A stretch of 64,000 bases of DNA from Halobacillus fulvus. Its GTDB lineage: Bacteria; Bacillota; Bacilli; Bacillales; Halobacillaceae. Each line of letters begins with the position of its first letter. The first letter of the stretch is position 1. The position numbers were made by a program, and so were the translations under genes. The notes under the pieces were generated by a model. It was given only the letters and a program-made list of their open reading frames with translations, did not search any database and was not told the DNA's origin. The DNA is taken from the NCBI GenBank assembly GCA_004078665.1, contig SCFO01000002.1, positions 62,001-126,000 of the forward strand, in the 5' to 3' direction. Of this stretch, positions 42,027 through 50,684 are shown one piece after another.

Positions 42027-43053
42027 CTCCCTCTGACTTTTCGGGAAGCTTCATAACCCATTCCTTCCGGTCGTCTCCATTAATAATCCAGTATTCGTAA
42101 TCCGGCTCTCCACCTGCGAAGTTCCAATCGATCGATACGAGCAGCCGATCGTCATTATGGAAAAAGACAGGGTTCCCTGCGTATTCATGGAAGTTGGTGA
42201 CCTGTTCAACATTCGTGCCATCCGGGTCCATGAAAAAAATTTCATACTGATACGTCCCTTTGGATGACAGCGATCCTACATCAGAAAACGCAACCTTTTC
42301 TCCAGATGGGGAAGGCGTCGGGCTTGAAAAGATCGGAGGCTGATCAGCTGATAACGCACCACCCTGTTCGGGCGTTACGGTTTTGCTTTCTTTTGTCTCT
42401 GGGTTGACAATCTTCAGAACATCACGTCCCCCGAAGGATTCTCCTTCAAACGTCCGGTACGAGATGTTTCCGTCCGGCCATACGTGAAGAGAGGAGAAGT
42501 CGTAGCCTTGTTCATTTGTAATTTGATCGACTTTCTCCGTCTCGATGTTCATCCGGTACACATCGAAATCATGCGGTCTCTCCTGAGCGATATCTGAATA
42601 GTTACGGTAGACATCGGATTGAAGATAATAAAGGTAAGTACCGTCTGGAGAAAAGACGGCTTCGGTTACGAATCGATCCTGATCAAGCAGCGGCTCCACC
42701 TGCCCGTTTTTGTAAAGCATCAGTTGCTGATACGGTGTTTCCTCCACATCCCAGGATTGAATGAATGCAATCGTTTTTCCGTCTGGTGCGAAGGTAGGCC
42801 TGATGTAAGAATACCCTTCTTCAGGTTCCGCAATAATCTCTGCTTTCCCATCAAGCCCTGCTTTATAAAGTGAGGCATCGCCATTATGAAAATAGGAAAA
42901 TACTAATGTCTGATCATCCTGGCTTAAGGAAGGGTGCCCCTCAAGCCCCGAATATCCTTCAGGTTCTGCGGTCAATGCTGTCGTTCCGAATAACAGCAGG
43001 TACAAGGCCGTCAGTCCGACAAGGAACCATAGATTTTTCTTCTGCAAAAGCAC
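42013..43053 (-). CDS. TolB-like beta-propeller protein, membrane anchored, 346 aa
   Basis: An N-terminal membrane segment (NLWFLVGLTALYLLLFGTTA) is followed by repeated blades of the PD40/TolB type: HPSLSQDDQTLVFSY, RPTFAPDGKTIAFIQ, EAVFSPDGTYLYYLQ, and TPSPSGEKVAFSDVG. These domains usually bind peptides or partner proteins outside the membrane. GTG 43053 follows GAAGGTG. Fourth gene of the PadR operon; role probably linked to envelope sensing (inference). Confidence 0.8.
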   Translation of the reverse strand: MLLQKKNLWFLVGLTALYLLLFGTTALTAEPEGYSGLEGHPSLSQDDQTLVFSYFHNGDASLYKAGLDGKAEIIAEPEEGYSYIRPTFAPDGKTIAFIQSWDVEETPYQQLMLYKNGQVEPLLDQDRFVTEAVFSPDGTYLYYLQSDVYRNYSDIAQERPHDFDVYRMNIETEKVDQITNEQGYDFSSLHVWPDGNISYRTFEGESFGGRDVLKIVNPETKESKTVTPEQGGALSADQPPIFSSPTPSPSGEKVAFSDVGSLSSKGTYQYEIFFMDPDGTNVEQVTNFHEYAGNPVFFHNDDRLLVSIDWNFAGGEPDYEYWIINGDDRKEWVMKLPEKSEGDEEN

Positions 43054-43057
43054 GTTT

Positions 43058-43306
43058 TCACCTTCTTTCAAGTAAATCCTTCGTTGTGGACTGGAGGACA
43101 AATCCGAGTAGCAAAATGATCACTCCATAAATCCCTAAATCAAAGTAAAACAGCAACCCGAGTATCGTCGCCAACACTCCCCAGCCAATCATGACTCTTG
43201 AAGTGAAGAGAGCGGCCTGACGCTTTTTCAAAAGAAGAAGGCTTAGTTGTACCAGAACCATCAGTGCAAATAAGATCCACCCGATCCACGAAAGTATATC
43301 CGACAT
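43058..43306 (-). CDS. Small membrane protein, 82 aa
   Basis: Three hydrophobic segments (ILSWIGWILFALMVLVQLSL, VMIGWGVLATILGLLFYF, GVIILLLGFVLQ). ATG 43306 follows AGGAGGTGAAGAC. Third gene of the PadR operon, four bases before the propeller gene. Confidence 0.65.
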   Translation of the reverse strand: MSDILSWIGWILFALMVLVQLSLLLLKKRQAALFTSRVMIGWGVLATILGLLFYFDLGIYGVIILLLGFVLQSTTKDLLERR

Positions 43307-43321
43307 GTCTTCACCTCCTGG

Positions 43322-44185
43322 TCACATAACGATTTGAAGAATAGTAAACGGTGCGCTTGCTATAAGAACGATAAACAAAATGCCTGTGAAAATGGCAGTG
43401 ATCGGCTTCGTGCGAATCAGCTTCATCTGAAACTTGTAAAAAACAAGCCACGCGACAATGAAGCCGAGTGGTATAAACAGTCTCCAGGAAAACTCGGAGA
43501 AAGCAAGCATCGCCCACGTGAAGAAAAGGGATGCAATGGTGATCGCCAACCCGAATAAGAGATTGAGAAGGTGGCTCCACGTTTTCAAATGTCGCTCCTT
43601 TTTATCATTTTCAGGCTGAACAGACTGAAAGTAGGAATTCCTGAAAATAAAAACGAGCGACGCAATTAGCAGGACTCCGAGATAGACCATGTAAAGATAA
43701 GCAGGGGTCGGACTGAATTGAATCACTAGAAAGTAATTGATCCCGTTCCAACCCATATTCAAAAAGACAAGCGTGTTCATCGACCAATAAAATCTTCCAA
43801 GTAAAGAGATGTTCATCGCGACAAACGTCACGGCTCCACCTAAAACAAATTGGATCAGAAGCCATATGGGAGAAGGCTCACCTGAGAGCAGCAGCTGGAA
43901 GTGAAGGAGAATACCTAGCACGAGGGAGGCGATTCCGATTAAATAGAGAAGACCCCGCTGATACGGATACATCGTTTCCTGAAGCCCGTTTCCAATCATT
44001 CCAGCTCCACCGAACCTCTCGATGGCTTTTTTCTCTGCTTGTTTCTCTGAGGAACCTTCGCTCATGGCTTCCTCTTTCATCTCAACAAGGTGGGAAAGGA
44101 GTTCTTCCTTGATTTCATTTCGCTCCTCCTCATCACTTTGCATTTGTGTAAGAATCTTTTCGACATGCCTGTCAAGTCGGTTCAT
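43322..44185 (-). CDS. HAAS/DUF1700-type membrane protein, 287 aa
   Basis: Starts with the HAAS-like helical domain that accompanies PadR regulators: VEKILTQMQSDEEERNEIKE, LLSHLVEMKEEAMSEGSSEK, AIERFGGAGMIGNGLQE. About eight membrane segments follow. ATG 44185 overlaps the padR stop by four bases (ATGA). In other Firmicutes such proteins work with PadR in envelope-stress or resistance operons; mechanism not known to me. Confidence 0.85.
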   Translation of the reverse strand: MNRLDRHVEKILTQMQSDEEERNEIKEELLSHLVEMKEEAMSEGSSEKQAEKKAIERFGGAGMIGNGLQETMYPYQRGLLYLIGIASLVLGILLHFQLLLSGEPSPIWLLIQFVLGGAVTFVAMNISLLGRFYWSMNTLVFLNMGWNGINYFLVIQFSPTPAYLYMVYLGVLLIASLVFIFRNSYFQSVQPENDKKERHLKTWSHLLNLLFGLAITIASLFFTWAMLAFSEFSWRLFIPLGFIVAWLVFYKFQMKLIRTKPITAIFTGILFIVLIASAPFTILQIVM

Positions 44186-44505
44186 GATGGGTCCTCCGAC
44201 GTCTTCATGATCAAGTCGTTGACGCTTTTCCATTGACCGAGCTTTTGATCAAGAACGACATTTCCTTCATCGGTTATTCGATAGTATTTGCGACGACCAT
44301 TATCTGTTTCGTGCCAGTACGCCGTGAGCCAGCCTTTTTTCTCAAGGCGTTTCAGCGCAGGGTACAAGGTACCTTCGCTCATGTTGTATAAATCGTTGCT
44401 TTGCTTCTTCAGCTGTTTCACGATTTCATAGCCATACATGTCTTTTTTGGATAATAGTCCGAGCATTAGAATGTCAATGCTCCCCTTCATAATTTCACGG
44501 TCCAT
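44182..44505 (-). CDS. PadR family transcriptional regulator, 107 aa
   Basis: Winged helix of the small PadR type: GSIDILMLGLLSKKDMYGYE, MSEGTLYPALKRLEKKGWL, WHETDNGRRKYYRITDEG. First gene of a five-gene leftward operon. ATG 44505 follows AAAGAGGTGCGAT. A near-perfect palindrome spans its promoter at 44569-44597, indicating autorepression. Confidence 0.93.
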   Translation of the reverse strand: MDREIMKGSIDILMLGLLSKKDMYGYEIVKQLKKQSNDLYNMSEGTLYPALKRLEKKGWLTAYWHETDNGRRKYYRITDEGNVVLDQKLGQWKSVNDLIMKTSEDPS

Positions 44506-44568
44506 ATCGCACCTCTTTTTTATATAATGATTCCCTTCAATTACAAAAAAAGTAAATCGATTAGTTGT

Positions 44569-44597
44569 ATTGTATAACGATGTGCATCGTATTACAA
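44569..44597 (-). promoter_or_regulatory. PadR operon promoter inside a palindromic operator
   Basis: Leftward TTGTAA (44597-44592), 17 bp, TACAAT (44574-44569). The palindrome TTGTATAACGATG-TG-CATCGTATTACAA (44570-44597) matches at 11 of 13 arm positions and covers the whole promoter. Confidence 0.8.
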
Positions 44598-44691
44598 GGG
44601 TGGATGGTGAATAAGTTTCCTTCCATCCTTTTTATTTGCCTTGTATCCGGGCGTAAAGCGGATTGAAAAAACTTTTTGTTTTAAAACCTAG

Positions 44692-44721
44692 TTGACAGGT
44701 GGGTTTTAAGTGTAGTTTAAT
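44692..44721 (+). promoter_or_regulatory. Candidate promoter of the carboxylesterase gene
   Basis: TTGACA (44692-44697), 18 bp, TTTAAT (44716-44721). Confidence 0.5.
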
Positions 44722-44730
44722 ACCAATATC

Positions 44731-44769
44731 CATTTTTATCATTTCCTTTCATTCGAAATGATAAAAATG
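44731..44769. promoter_or_regulatory. Perfect 14-bp inverted repeat in the carboxylesterase leader
   Basis: CATTTTTATCATTT and AAATGATAAAAATG around an 11-nt centre, just downstream of the candidate promoter. Either an operator or an mRNA hairpin; no T run follows, so not a terminator. Confidence 0.65.
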
Positions 44770-44801
44770 TGATCAATGAGACTGGAAGGAATGACGAACA
44801 A

Positions 44802-45581
44802 ATGGATGCAAAATACCCTGTCATCGAAAGCGCGGACTCATTTGAAATTGAGGGTGGCGAAACCGGGATCCTGCTTTGTCACGGCTTCTTGGGCACCCCG
44901 CAAAGTATGCATGAATTAGCGGCTAGCCTCGCCCGATTCGGATATACCATTTCCTGTCCGAGACTCCCTGGTCACGGAACATGCGTTGAAGACCTTGAGC
45001 GCTTTTCCTATACGGACTGGTACAAAAGGGTCGAAGAGGCGTACCATGATTTGAAGCGGACCTGTTCCTCTGTCTATGTGATCGGGCAATCGATGGGAGG
45101 CACACTGGCGCTTGATTTGGCTTCTGAATATCAAGATATGGACGGGCTCGTCCTTCTGAATCCGGCGATCCGGATCCCAGACTTTGAGCCCTACCGGAAC
45201 GGTACGGGTTACGTTTCCGAAGGCCGTCCAGATATCAAGCGTCAGGATGTCGAGGAGATCACGTATGACAAGTGTCCGGTTCGAGCTTATCAGCAGCTGC
45301 TCAACTATATGGACGCTGTCCGTGAGAAGCTTTTCCGGATCGATGTCCCAACTTTAAGCTTTCAGTCAGTGGAGGATCATGTCGTCCCTCCTGAAAACAC
45401 GGATGAAATTATGAGCCAGATTCAATCTGAGCATAAAGAAAAATATGTGTTGACGGATTCTTACCATATTGCCTCTATGGACCATGAGGTGGAGGTTATC
45501 GTGGAGCACACCGTCCAGTTTATTCACGATACAAGCATGAATGACACGACAGATCATACAGCAGAAGAAGTGTTCAAATAA
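44802..45581 (+). CDS. Carboxylesterase/monoacylglycerol lipase-like hydrolase
   Basis: 259 aa. Oxyanion loop ILLCHGFLGTPQSMHEL, nucleophile YVIGQSMGGTLAL (GQSMGG), acid in SVEDHVVPPENT and His in DSYHIASMDHE match the Est30-type carboxylesterases of bacilli. ATG 44802 has GGAAGGA upstream; a GTG at 44769 falls in the inverted repeat. Ends in an acidic tail. Followed by a bidirectional terminator. Confidence 0.9.
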   Translation: MDAKYPVIESADSFEIEGGETGILLCHGFLGTPQSMHELAASLARFGYTISCPRLPGHGTCVEDLERFSYTDWYKRVEEAYHDLKRTCSSVYVIGQSMGGTLALDLASEYQDMDGLVLLNPAIRIPDFEPYRNGTGYVSEGRPDIKRQDVEEITYDKCPVRAYQQLLNYMDAVREKLFRIDVPTLSFQSVEDHVVPPENTDEIMSQIQSEHKEKYVLTDSYHIASMDHEVEVIVEHTVQFIHDTSMNDTTDHTAEEVFK

Positions 45582-45600
45582 TTTAATCAAAATCTATGTA

Positions 45601-45638
45601 AAAAAGCCTGCGGGGAAACCAATTCCCCACAGGCTTTT
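45601..45638. terminator. Bidirectional terminator
   Basis: AAAAGCCTG...GGGGA / TCCCC...AGGCTTTT stem; ends both the carboxylesterase and the LTA synthase genes. Confidence 0.9.
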
Positions 45639-45642
45639 CATT

Positions 45643-47544
45643 TTATTGATCTGATGATTGTTCTTGTTCGCTTTCAAGTGTTTCTGTTTCATCAAGATAA
45701 CGAAGCAGGTTACCATACACAATCGAATCAGATAGTGCTAATTCTTCTTCTGCTTGGGCGAACCCTTCCGTGCAGGCTTCATTTTCTACTGGTTCACCGG
45801 TCTCCCGGTCATAACAGCTTCCTTGAACCCCGACAACTTCTTCGTTAGCGAAATCACCATCGCGCGTAATCATCATTTCATTACGTTCTTCACTGAACAG
45901 ATCCTGACCGAATTGAATCGGGTTAGTATCGTCCTCTACCCCGAGTAGGTTCATAATTGTCGGACGTAGATCAATCTGTCCGCCGACGGTATCATTCTTT
46001 TGTGGTTCAATTCCTTCTCCAAGAATGAGAAGTGGGACGCGCTGCAGTTGGAACTGCTCAAAGTCGTTGATTTCTTTATCCAAATACTGTCCCATCGCTT
46101 CCTGGTGATTTTCAGAAATACCGAAGTGGTCACCATAAATGACGAGGACTGTATCATCATACAGATCAGACGCTTTGAATTCCTCGACGAACTGTTTCAA
46201 TGCTTCATCCTGGTATCGGATCGTCTGGAAGTAACGGTTCAATGTTCCGCTTGATGTTTCGCCTTCCTCGATCAGCTTCTTATCCTCAGGAAGCGTGAAC
46301 GGGTGGTGGTTCGTCAGCGTGATCATCTTCGTATAGAATGGCTTTTCCATTTGTTCCATTTTGTCCAGAGAATCCTGGAAGAAGTATTCATCAAGATAGC
46401 CCCATCCATAAGATTTTTCCTCTGTTACATCATAATCCTTCTTGGAATAAAACTTGTCATACCCAAGGGAATCATACATGATGTTCCGGTTCCAGAATGT
46501 GGCGTCGTTCGCGTGCATAGCGGCTGACGTGTACCCTTGTTCTCCAAGAACCTCCGGTGTCGCTTCATACTCGTTTCCAGAGTGTGTGAAAAAGGCAGAA
46601 CCGCGATTGAGTCCATATAAGGAATTATCGAGAAGGAACTCAGAATCTGATGTTCGCCCCTGTTTTACCTGATGATAAAAGTTTTCGAAGTAGGCTCCCT
46701 CTTCCTTCAAATCGTTGAAGTAAGGTGTCAGCTCTTCTCCATGCAACGTGTTATCGACGACGAACGTCTGCGTACTTTCAAGGGAAAGCATGATGACGTT
46801 TTTCCCTTCTGCAATTCCTGTCATATCAGGGTTAGGACCCGCTTTTTTCTCATTGATATAGTTCAAGGCAGGCACTAATTCGTTGCTGTCCGCCATGACT
46901 TTTTTCATTTCCGTCTGCCCTTGCAACACGGCGTCATATACATGATAGTCGAGAACACCGATGTTTTTCACAAGCAGGTTACGGTCAAACGCACGTGTTA
47001 AAAGCTGTGTACGCTCTGTCTGTGCCCATCCGAGATTCAGAATAAATAACGGAATCGCGATGGCTGCCAGAATCAGGCCTTCTTTACGTTTAGGCATAAA
47101 GCTCTGAAAGCGTGAAGGCTTCCAATAGAACAGTAGAAAAATGGCTGCGAAAATATCTACGAATAGGAAGATGTCTGTGAACGACATGATATTCGTAATA
47201 CTTCCTCCCATGCCGGCCAGGTTAGCCGCCTGTCCTAACATCGGGATGGTAATGAAGTCGTTATATTCACGGTAAAATAGTACATTAAAATACAACAGCA
47301 ATGACCCTAGAATGTACGCTACAAGCATACCTCTTCGTCCGGCAATCAAAATCCCAAGACCGAAGAGAAGGAAGATACTGCTTAATGGGTTGAATGCTAA
47401 AATAGCTGCCTGGTTCGCATTTTCAAGGTTCAATGTAAAAATGCCGCCCTGGATGAAGGTCATCTTCAGCCAAAACAGTCCCATAATGATGGCGTAAACT
47501 TTTGCGTTTTTATGCGATGCCAGCCCTTTCAATTTCTTTAACAT
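45643..47544 (-). CDS. Lipoteichoic acid synthase family protein (LtaS/YfnI-like)
   Basis: Polymerises glycerol phosphate from phosphatidylglycerol on the outer membrane face. 633 aa: five N-terminal membrane segments (residues 15-175), then an extracellular sulfatase-fold domain with metal ligand Glu256 (IMLSLESTQTF), nucleophile Thr298 in KQGRTSDSEFLLDNS, and Asp/His in VLVIYGDHFGISENH. A signal-peptidase-like site (PSRF or later) may release the domain as in relatives. ATG 47544 follows GGAGGTTGCAAC. Monocistronic. Confidence 0.95.
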   Translation of the reverse strand: MLKKLKGLASHKNAKVYAIIMGLFWLKMTFIQGGIFTLNLENANQAAILAFNPLSSIFLLFGLGILIAGRRGMLVAYILGSLLLYFNVLFYREYNDFITIPMLGQAANLAGMGGSITNIMSFTDIFLFVDIFAAIFLLFYWKPSRFQSFMPKRKEGLILAAIAIPLFILNLGWAQTERTQLLTRAFDRNLLVKNIGVLDYHVYDAVLQGQTEMKKVMADSNELVPALNYINEKKAGPNPDMTGIAEGKNVIMLSLESTQTFVVDNTLHGEELTPYFNDLKEEGAYFENFYHQVKQGRTSDSEFLLDNSLYGLNRGSAFFTHSGNEYEATPEVLGEQGYTSAAMHANDATFWNRNIMYDSLGYDKFYSKKDYDVTEEKSYGWGYLDEYFFQDSLDKMEQMEKPFYTKMITLTNHHPFTLPEDKKLIEEGETSSGTLNRYFQTIRYQDEALKQFVEEFKASDLYDDTVLVIYGDHFGISENHQEAMGQYLDKEINDFEQFQLQRVPLLILGEGIEPQKNDTVGGQIDLRPTIMNLLGVEDDTNPIQFGQDLFSEERNEMMITRDGDFANEEVVGVQGSCYDRETGEPVENEACTEGFAQAEEELALSDSIVYGNLLRYLDETETLESEQEQSSDQ

Positions 47545-47809
47545 GTTGCAACCTCCATAGTTGAGTGATCGATTTTAAGGCTTTCTCATTTTAAATATCT
47601 CTTTATCCTCTTCCACCTCATATCTTGAGGGAGAAGGGATGGATGAAGTCGATTTTGCTTGTCATTTATTTCAAATCATTATAACTGACTATAATACAAT
47701 AAAATAGAATGGAAGAAAATTCAACAGTTATCCCTTTACAAACGATGTCAGTTCCATTAAATAATGTTTGCAGAAAAGTAACGAAGAGTTCGAACCTAGC
47801 GGATGAGGG

Positions 47810-47838
47810 TTGTTCTTTTTAACTATTCATGATAAATT
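47810..47838 (+). promoter_or_regulatory. Candidate promoter of the zinc-starvation operon
   Basis: TTGTTC (47810-47815), 17 bp, then TAAATT (47833-47838) with an extended TG. The first Zur box begins 14 bp downstream of the -10. Confidence 0.5.
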
Positions 47839-47852
47839 AGTTCTGCGTGTTT

Positions 47853-47873
47853 AAAAAGTAATCATTACGATTT
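47853..47873. promoter_or_regulatory. Zur box 1
   Basis: AAAAAGTAATCATTACGATT then T; the Bacillus Zur consensus AAATCGTAATNATTACGATT(T) is matched except at two positions in the left arm. Confidence 0.88.
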
Positions 47874-47934
47874 AGGTCGCTTAACAGAATGTCTTTACTA
47901 TAGGACTACACATATGCCAGTGAGAGGATGAGGC

Positions 47935-48135
47935 ATGAAACATATAATTGTTCTCTCATCTTATGAAAGAAAAGAAGCTCCAATAACGGAGCTGAAAATT
48001 TTTTTGTTCTTTTTAAATCGTAATCATTACGTATTATTGGGAGGAGAATTAAAATGGCTAAAAAATCAAAAATCGCCAAGGAGAAAAAACGACAAGAAAT
48101 GGTTGCAAAATATGCGGAATTACGCAAAGAGCTGA
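47935..48135 (+). other. Possible leader ORF and hairpin before rpsN
   Basis: ATG 47935 has GAGAGGATGAGG before it and opens a 66-codon frame overlapping the start of rpsN in another frame; its C-terminal part is only a shadow of rpsN. Inside it a stem AGCTCC/GGAGCT (about 47978-47995) followed by a T-rich run resembles a terminator. The stretch 47545-48053 contains otherwise only the promoter and Zur boxes. Confidence 0.35.
48015..48035. promoter_or_regulatory. Zur box 2
   Basis: AAATCGTAATCATTACGTATT, left arm perfect. It lies immediately before the ribosome site of rpsN, 141 bp after box 1 (midpoint to midpoint about 162). Confidence 0.88.
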
Positions 48136-48323
48136 AAGCTAAAGGGGATTACGAAGCCCTTAGAAAGCTCCCGAGGGATTCTTCCCCTACAAGGCTCACG
48201 GGAAGATGTGAAGTGACAGGACGCCCACGCGGTTATATGAGGAAGTTCAAGATGTCACGGATCGCATTTCGTGAATACGCCCATAAGGGCCAAATCCCTG
48301 GCATAAAAAAATCGAGCTGGTAA
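48054..48323 (+). CDS. rpsN: Ribosomal protein S14, zinc-independent paralogue
   Basis: Replaces the zinc-binding S14 in the 30S subunit when zinc is scarce. 89 aa, the long form. It keeps [20 protein letters not shown] and the C-terminal [11 protein letters not shown] but has a single Cys and lacks the two CxxC pairs of the zinc form. ATG 48054 follows GGGAGGAG. First gene of a three-gene operon with two Zur boxes upstream, as expected for YhzA-type S14. Confidence 0.97.
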   Translation: MAKKSKIAKEKKRQEMVAKYAELRKELKAKGDYEALRKLPRDSSPTRLTGRCEVTGRPRGYMRKFKMSRIAFREYAHKGQIPGIKKSSW

Positions 48324-48340
48324 TCAAGGAGGGAATGACT

Positions 48341-49495
48341 GTGTATCCATGGGTCATTATTGGAGGGGGGGTCCAAGGTTGTTGTATTGCCTCCAGACTT
48401 CTTCGTGAGAAAGTAAAAAAGGAAGAATTAATGATTATCGATCCACATTCTGAACCGATGTATGTGTGGCGGACATTAACTTCTAAAACAGGAATGCCGT
48501 ATTTAAGGTCTCCATCTGTCCATCATTTAGCTGCAGATCCATATAGCTTGAAAAAGTACTCCCGTATTAAAGACTATGCTGAGCCTTTCCGAGGGAATTA
48601 TGCCCGCCCAAGATTGGATATGTTCAACCAGCATAGCATGGACGAGTTGGAACAATCCGGCGTTTTGGAATGCTGGCTTCAAGGTGAAGTTGTAGGGTTA
48701 TCAAAGTCTGATCATTTATGGGAAGTTACTCTAGCAGACGGGAACACGATCTTAGCAGGTCGAATCGTTCTTGCAATGGGGGTCAACCAGTCCCCGCATT
48801 ATCCAGAGTGGGCAAGCCAACACATAGGCCATCCCTCAATCCTTCATGTATTTGACATAGAACAGGAGCTTCCTGACAAAGGTCATGGCATCATCGTTGG
48901 AGGTGGAATGACAGCTGCTCATGTAGCCCATACTCTTACTCAATCCAGAAATATTCGGTCAGCCACAATTGTAAAGCGCCATGACTTCAGAATTCATGAC
49001 TTTGATAGCGACCCAGGGTGGCTTGGTCCCAAGTATTTAAGAACCTACCATGAAACTAAGGATTACAAAGAAAGGCGCCAATTCGTGAAAGAGGCGAGAT
49101 ATAGAGGGTCCATTACAAGAGATTTGCGTACGAAAATCATGAAACAGAAAAAAGCAGGCAGACTTTATGTGCAGACAGGTGACATTAATCGGCTCGCCCT
49201 AAACGACAATAGTGTCCAAGTCATCATGGAAGACGGGCAGCATATTTCTGGAGATTTTCTCGTGCTAGCTACCGGTTCTCAGCAAAAGCTTCCCGGGAAA
49301 GAGTGGCTTCAGTCGGTTATTGATACGTATGATCTCCCCTGTGCCCCATGTGGTTTTCCTATCGTAAAAACGAATTTGGAGTGGATGGAGGGGTTATATG
49401 TCTCTGGTGCCCTTGCTGAGCTAGAGATCGGACCTGTTTCACGGAATATAGCGGGTGCACGAAAAGCAGCGGAGCGGATCTCCGATTCTGCATAG
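48341..49495 (+). CDS. FAD/NAD(P)-binding flavoprotein in the Zur operon, 384 aa
   Basis: N-terminal dinucleotide fold WVIIGGGVQGCCIASRLL and a second Rossmann motif GIIVGGGMTAAHVAHTL; the region RSPSVHHLAADPYSLKKY and the C-terminal VLATGSQQKLPG and GLYVSGALAELEIGP resemble lysine/ornithine N-monooxygenase-like proteins. The substrate is unknown. GTG 48341 lies eight bases after AAGGAGG; ATG 48335 is too close to it. Set 17 bp after rpsN and 10 bp before the GTPase, so it should be induced by zinc starvation. Confidence 0.85.
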   Translation: MYPWVIIGGGVQGCCIASRLLREKVKKEELMIIDPHSEPMYVWRTLTSKTGMPYLRSPSVHHLAADPYSLKKYSRIKDYAEPFRGNYARPRLDMFNQHSMDELEQSGVLECWLQGEVVGLSKSDHLWEVTLADGNTILAGRIVLAMGVNQSPHYPEWASQHIGHPSILHVFDIEQELPDKGHGIIVGGGMTAAHVAHTLTQSRNIRSATIVKRHDFRIHDFDSDPGWLGPKYLRTYHETKDYKERRQFVKEARYRGSITRDLRTKIMKQKKAGRLYVQTGDINRLALNDNSVQVIMEDGQHISGDFLVLATGSQQKLPGKEWLQSVIDTYDLPCAPCGFPIVKTNLEWMEGLYVSGALAELEIGPVSRNIAGARKAAERISDSA

Positions 49496-49505
49496 GAGGA
49501 ATAGT

Positions 49506-50684
49506 ATGTTGTCAGAAAAAATACCAGTTACCGTGCTGAGCGGTTATTTAGGGGCGGGAAAAACAACAGTGCTCAATCATGTTCTTCATAATAAAGACAA
49601 TTTGAAGATCGCTGTTATTGTCAATGATATGAGTGAAGTCAATATTGATGCCAGTATGGTGAAGCAGGGAGGATTTAGCCGAACAGAAGAAAATCTGGTG
49701 GAACTTCAAAATGGCTGTATCTGTTGTACGCTTCGAGAGGATTTGATCGTAGAGGTCGAAAAGTTGTCCCATCTAGACCTTGATCATATCATCATTGAAT
49801 CAACAGGAATATCAGAACCGATTCCAGTAGCCCAAAGTTTTACGTATGAAGAAGAAGGTTTGTCCATAAATTTGAACGATCGCTGTCGTTTGGACACGAT
49901 GGTTACAGTTGTAGATGCTCATAGGTTTTGGCATGACTATCAAGCAGGTGAAACCTTGCTTGATCGTAAACAAGGAGCAGATGAACAAGATCAGCGGGAA
50001 GTCACGGACCTTCTCGTCGATCAAATTGAATTTGCGAATGTGATTCTTTTAAATAAAATCGACATGGTCGATCAACAAGAGAAGGATCAACTGAGAGCTG
50101 TACTGCACCAATTAAATCCTGATGCAAAGATAATGGACACCAGCTATGGCCAAGTGCCATTGCCTTCCATATTGAATACCAGGTTGTTTGATTTTGAATC
50201 TGCGAGTCAGGGGGCAGGCTGGATTAAAGAATTGAATGAGGTACATGTTCCTGAAAGTGAGGAATATAGCATCCATTCTTTCGTATATCGTAGAAGAAAG
50301 CCATTTCACCCTGAGAGATGGAGGCAATGGCTAGAAAGTTGGCCTCATCAAGTAGTGAGAGCAAAAGGTTTTTTCTGGTTGGCCTCTCGTGATGATATGA
50401 TGGGATTATTATCTCAAGCTGGGCCGTCTCTTTCTATCCAAGGCGTGGGAAGATGGGTGGCTACTTATCCTGAAGAAGAACAAGAGGCTCTATTTCAGGA
50501 AGACTTGGATTTGAAGAAAATGTGGCATGATGTGTATGGAGATCGCATGACAGAGCTAGTATTCATAGGTGTTCAGATGAAGGAAGATGACATCGTAGAA
50601 AGCTTGGATCGTACGCTTCTTACTGAAGAGGAGATGGAGCAGGATTGGAGCTCCTTTCTTGACGATTTGCCTTCCTATGAATAA
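49506..50684 (+). CDS. COG0523 GTPase, putative zinc metallochaperone
   Basis: G3E-family GTPase of 392 aa. P-loop VLSGYLGAGKTTVLNHVL, the metal-binding motif NGCICCTLRED (CxCC), ESTGISEPIPVAQ, NKIDMVD for guanine recognition, and the CobW C-terminal domain (YSIHSFVYRRRKPFHPERW). Homologues such as B. subtilis ZagA are Zur-regulated and deliver zinc to enzymes. ATG 49506 follows TAGGAGGAATAGT. Last gene of the operon. Confidence 0.95.
   Translation: MLSEKIPVTVLSGYLGAGKTTVLNHVLHNKDNLKIAVIVNDMSEVNIDASMVKQGGFSRTEENLVELQNGCICCTLREDLIVEVEKLSHLDLDHIIIESTGISEPIPVAQSFTYEEEGLSINLNDRCRLDTMVTVVDAHRFWHDYQAGETLLDRKQGADEQDQREVTDLLVDQIEFANVILLNKIDMVDQQEKDQLRAVLHQLNPDAKIMDTSYGQVPLPSILNTRLFDFESASQGAGWIKELNEVHVPESEEYSIHSFVYRRRKPFHPERWRQWLESWPHQVVRAKGFFWLASRDDMMGLLSQAGPSLSIQGVGRWVATYPEEEQEALFQEDLDLKKMWHDVYGDRMTELVFIGVQMKEDDIVESLDRTLLTEEEMEQDWSSFLDDLPSYE

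Noticed and set aside
44601-44634. Rightward terminator GGATGG/CCATCC with T run
   Set aside because: There is no rightward gene just upstream for it to end; its role is unclear, so it is not listed as a feature.
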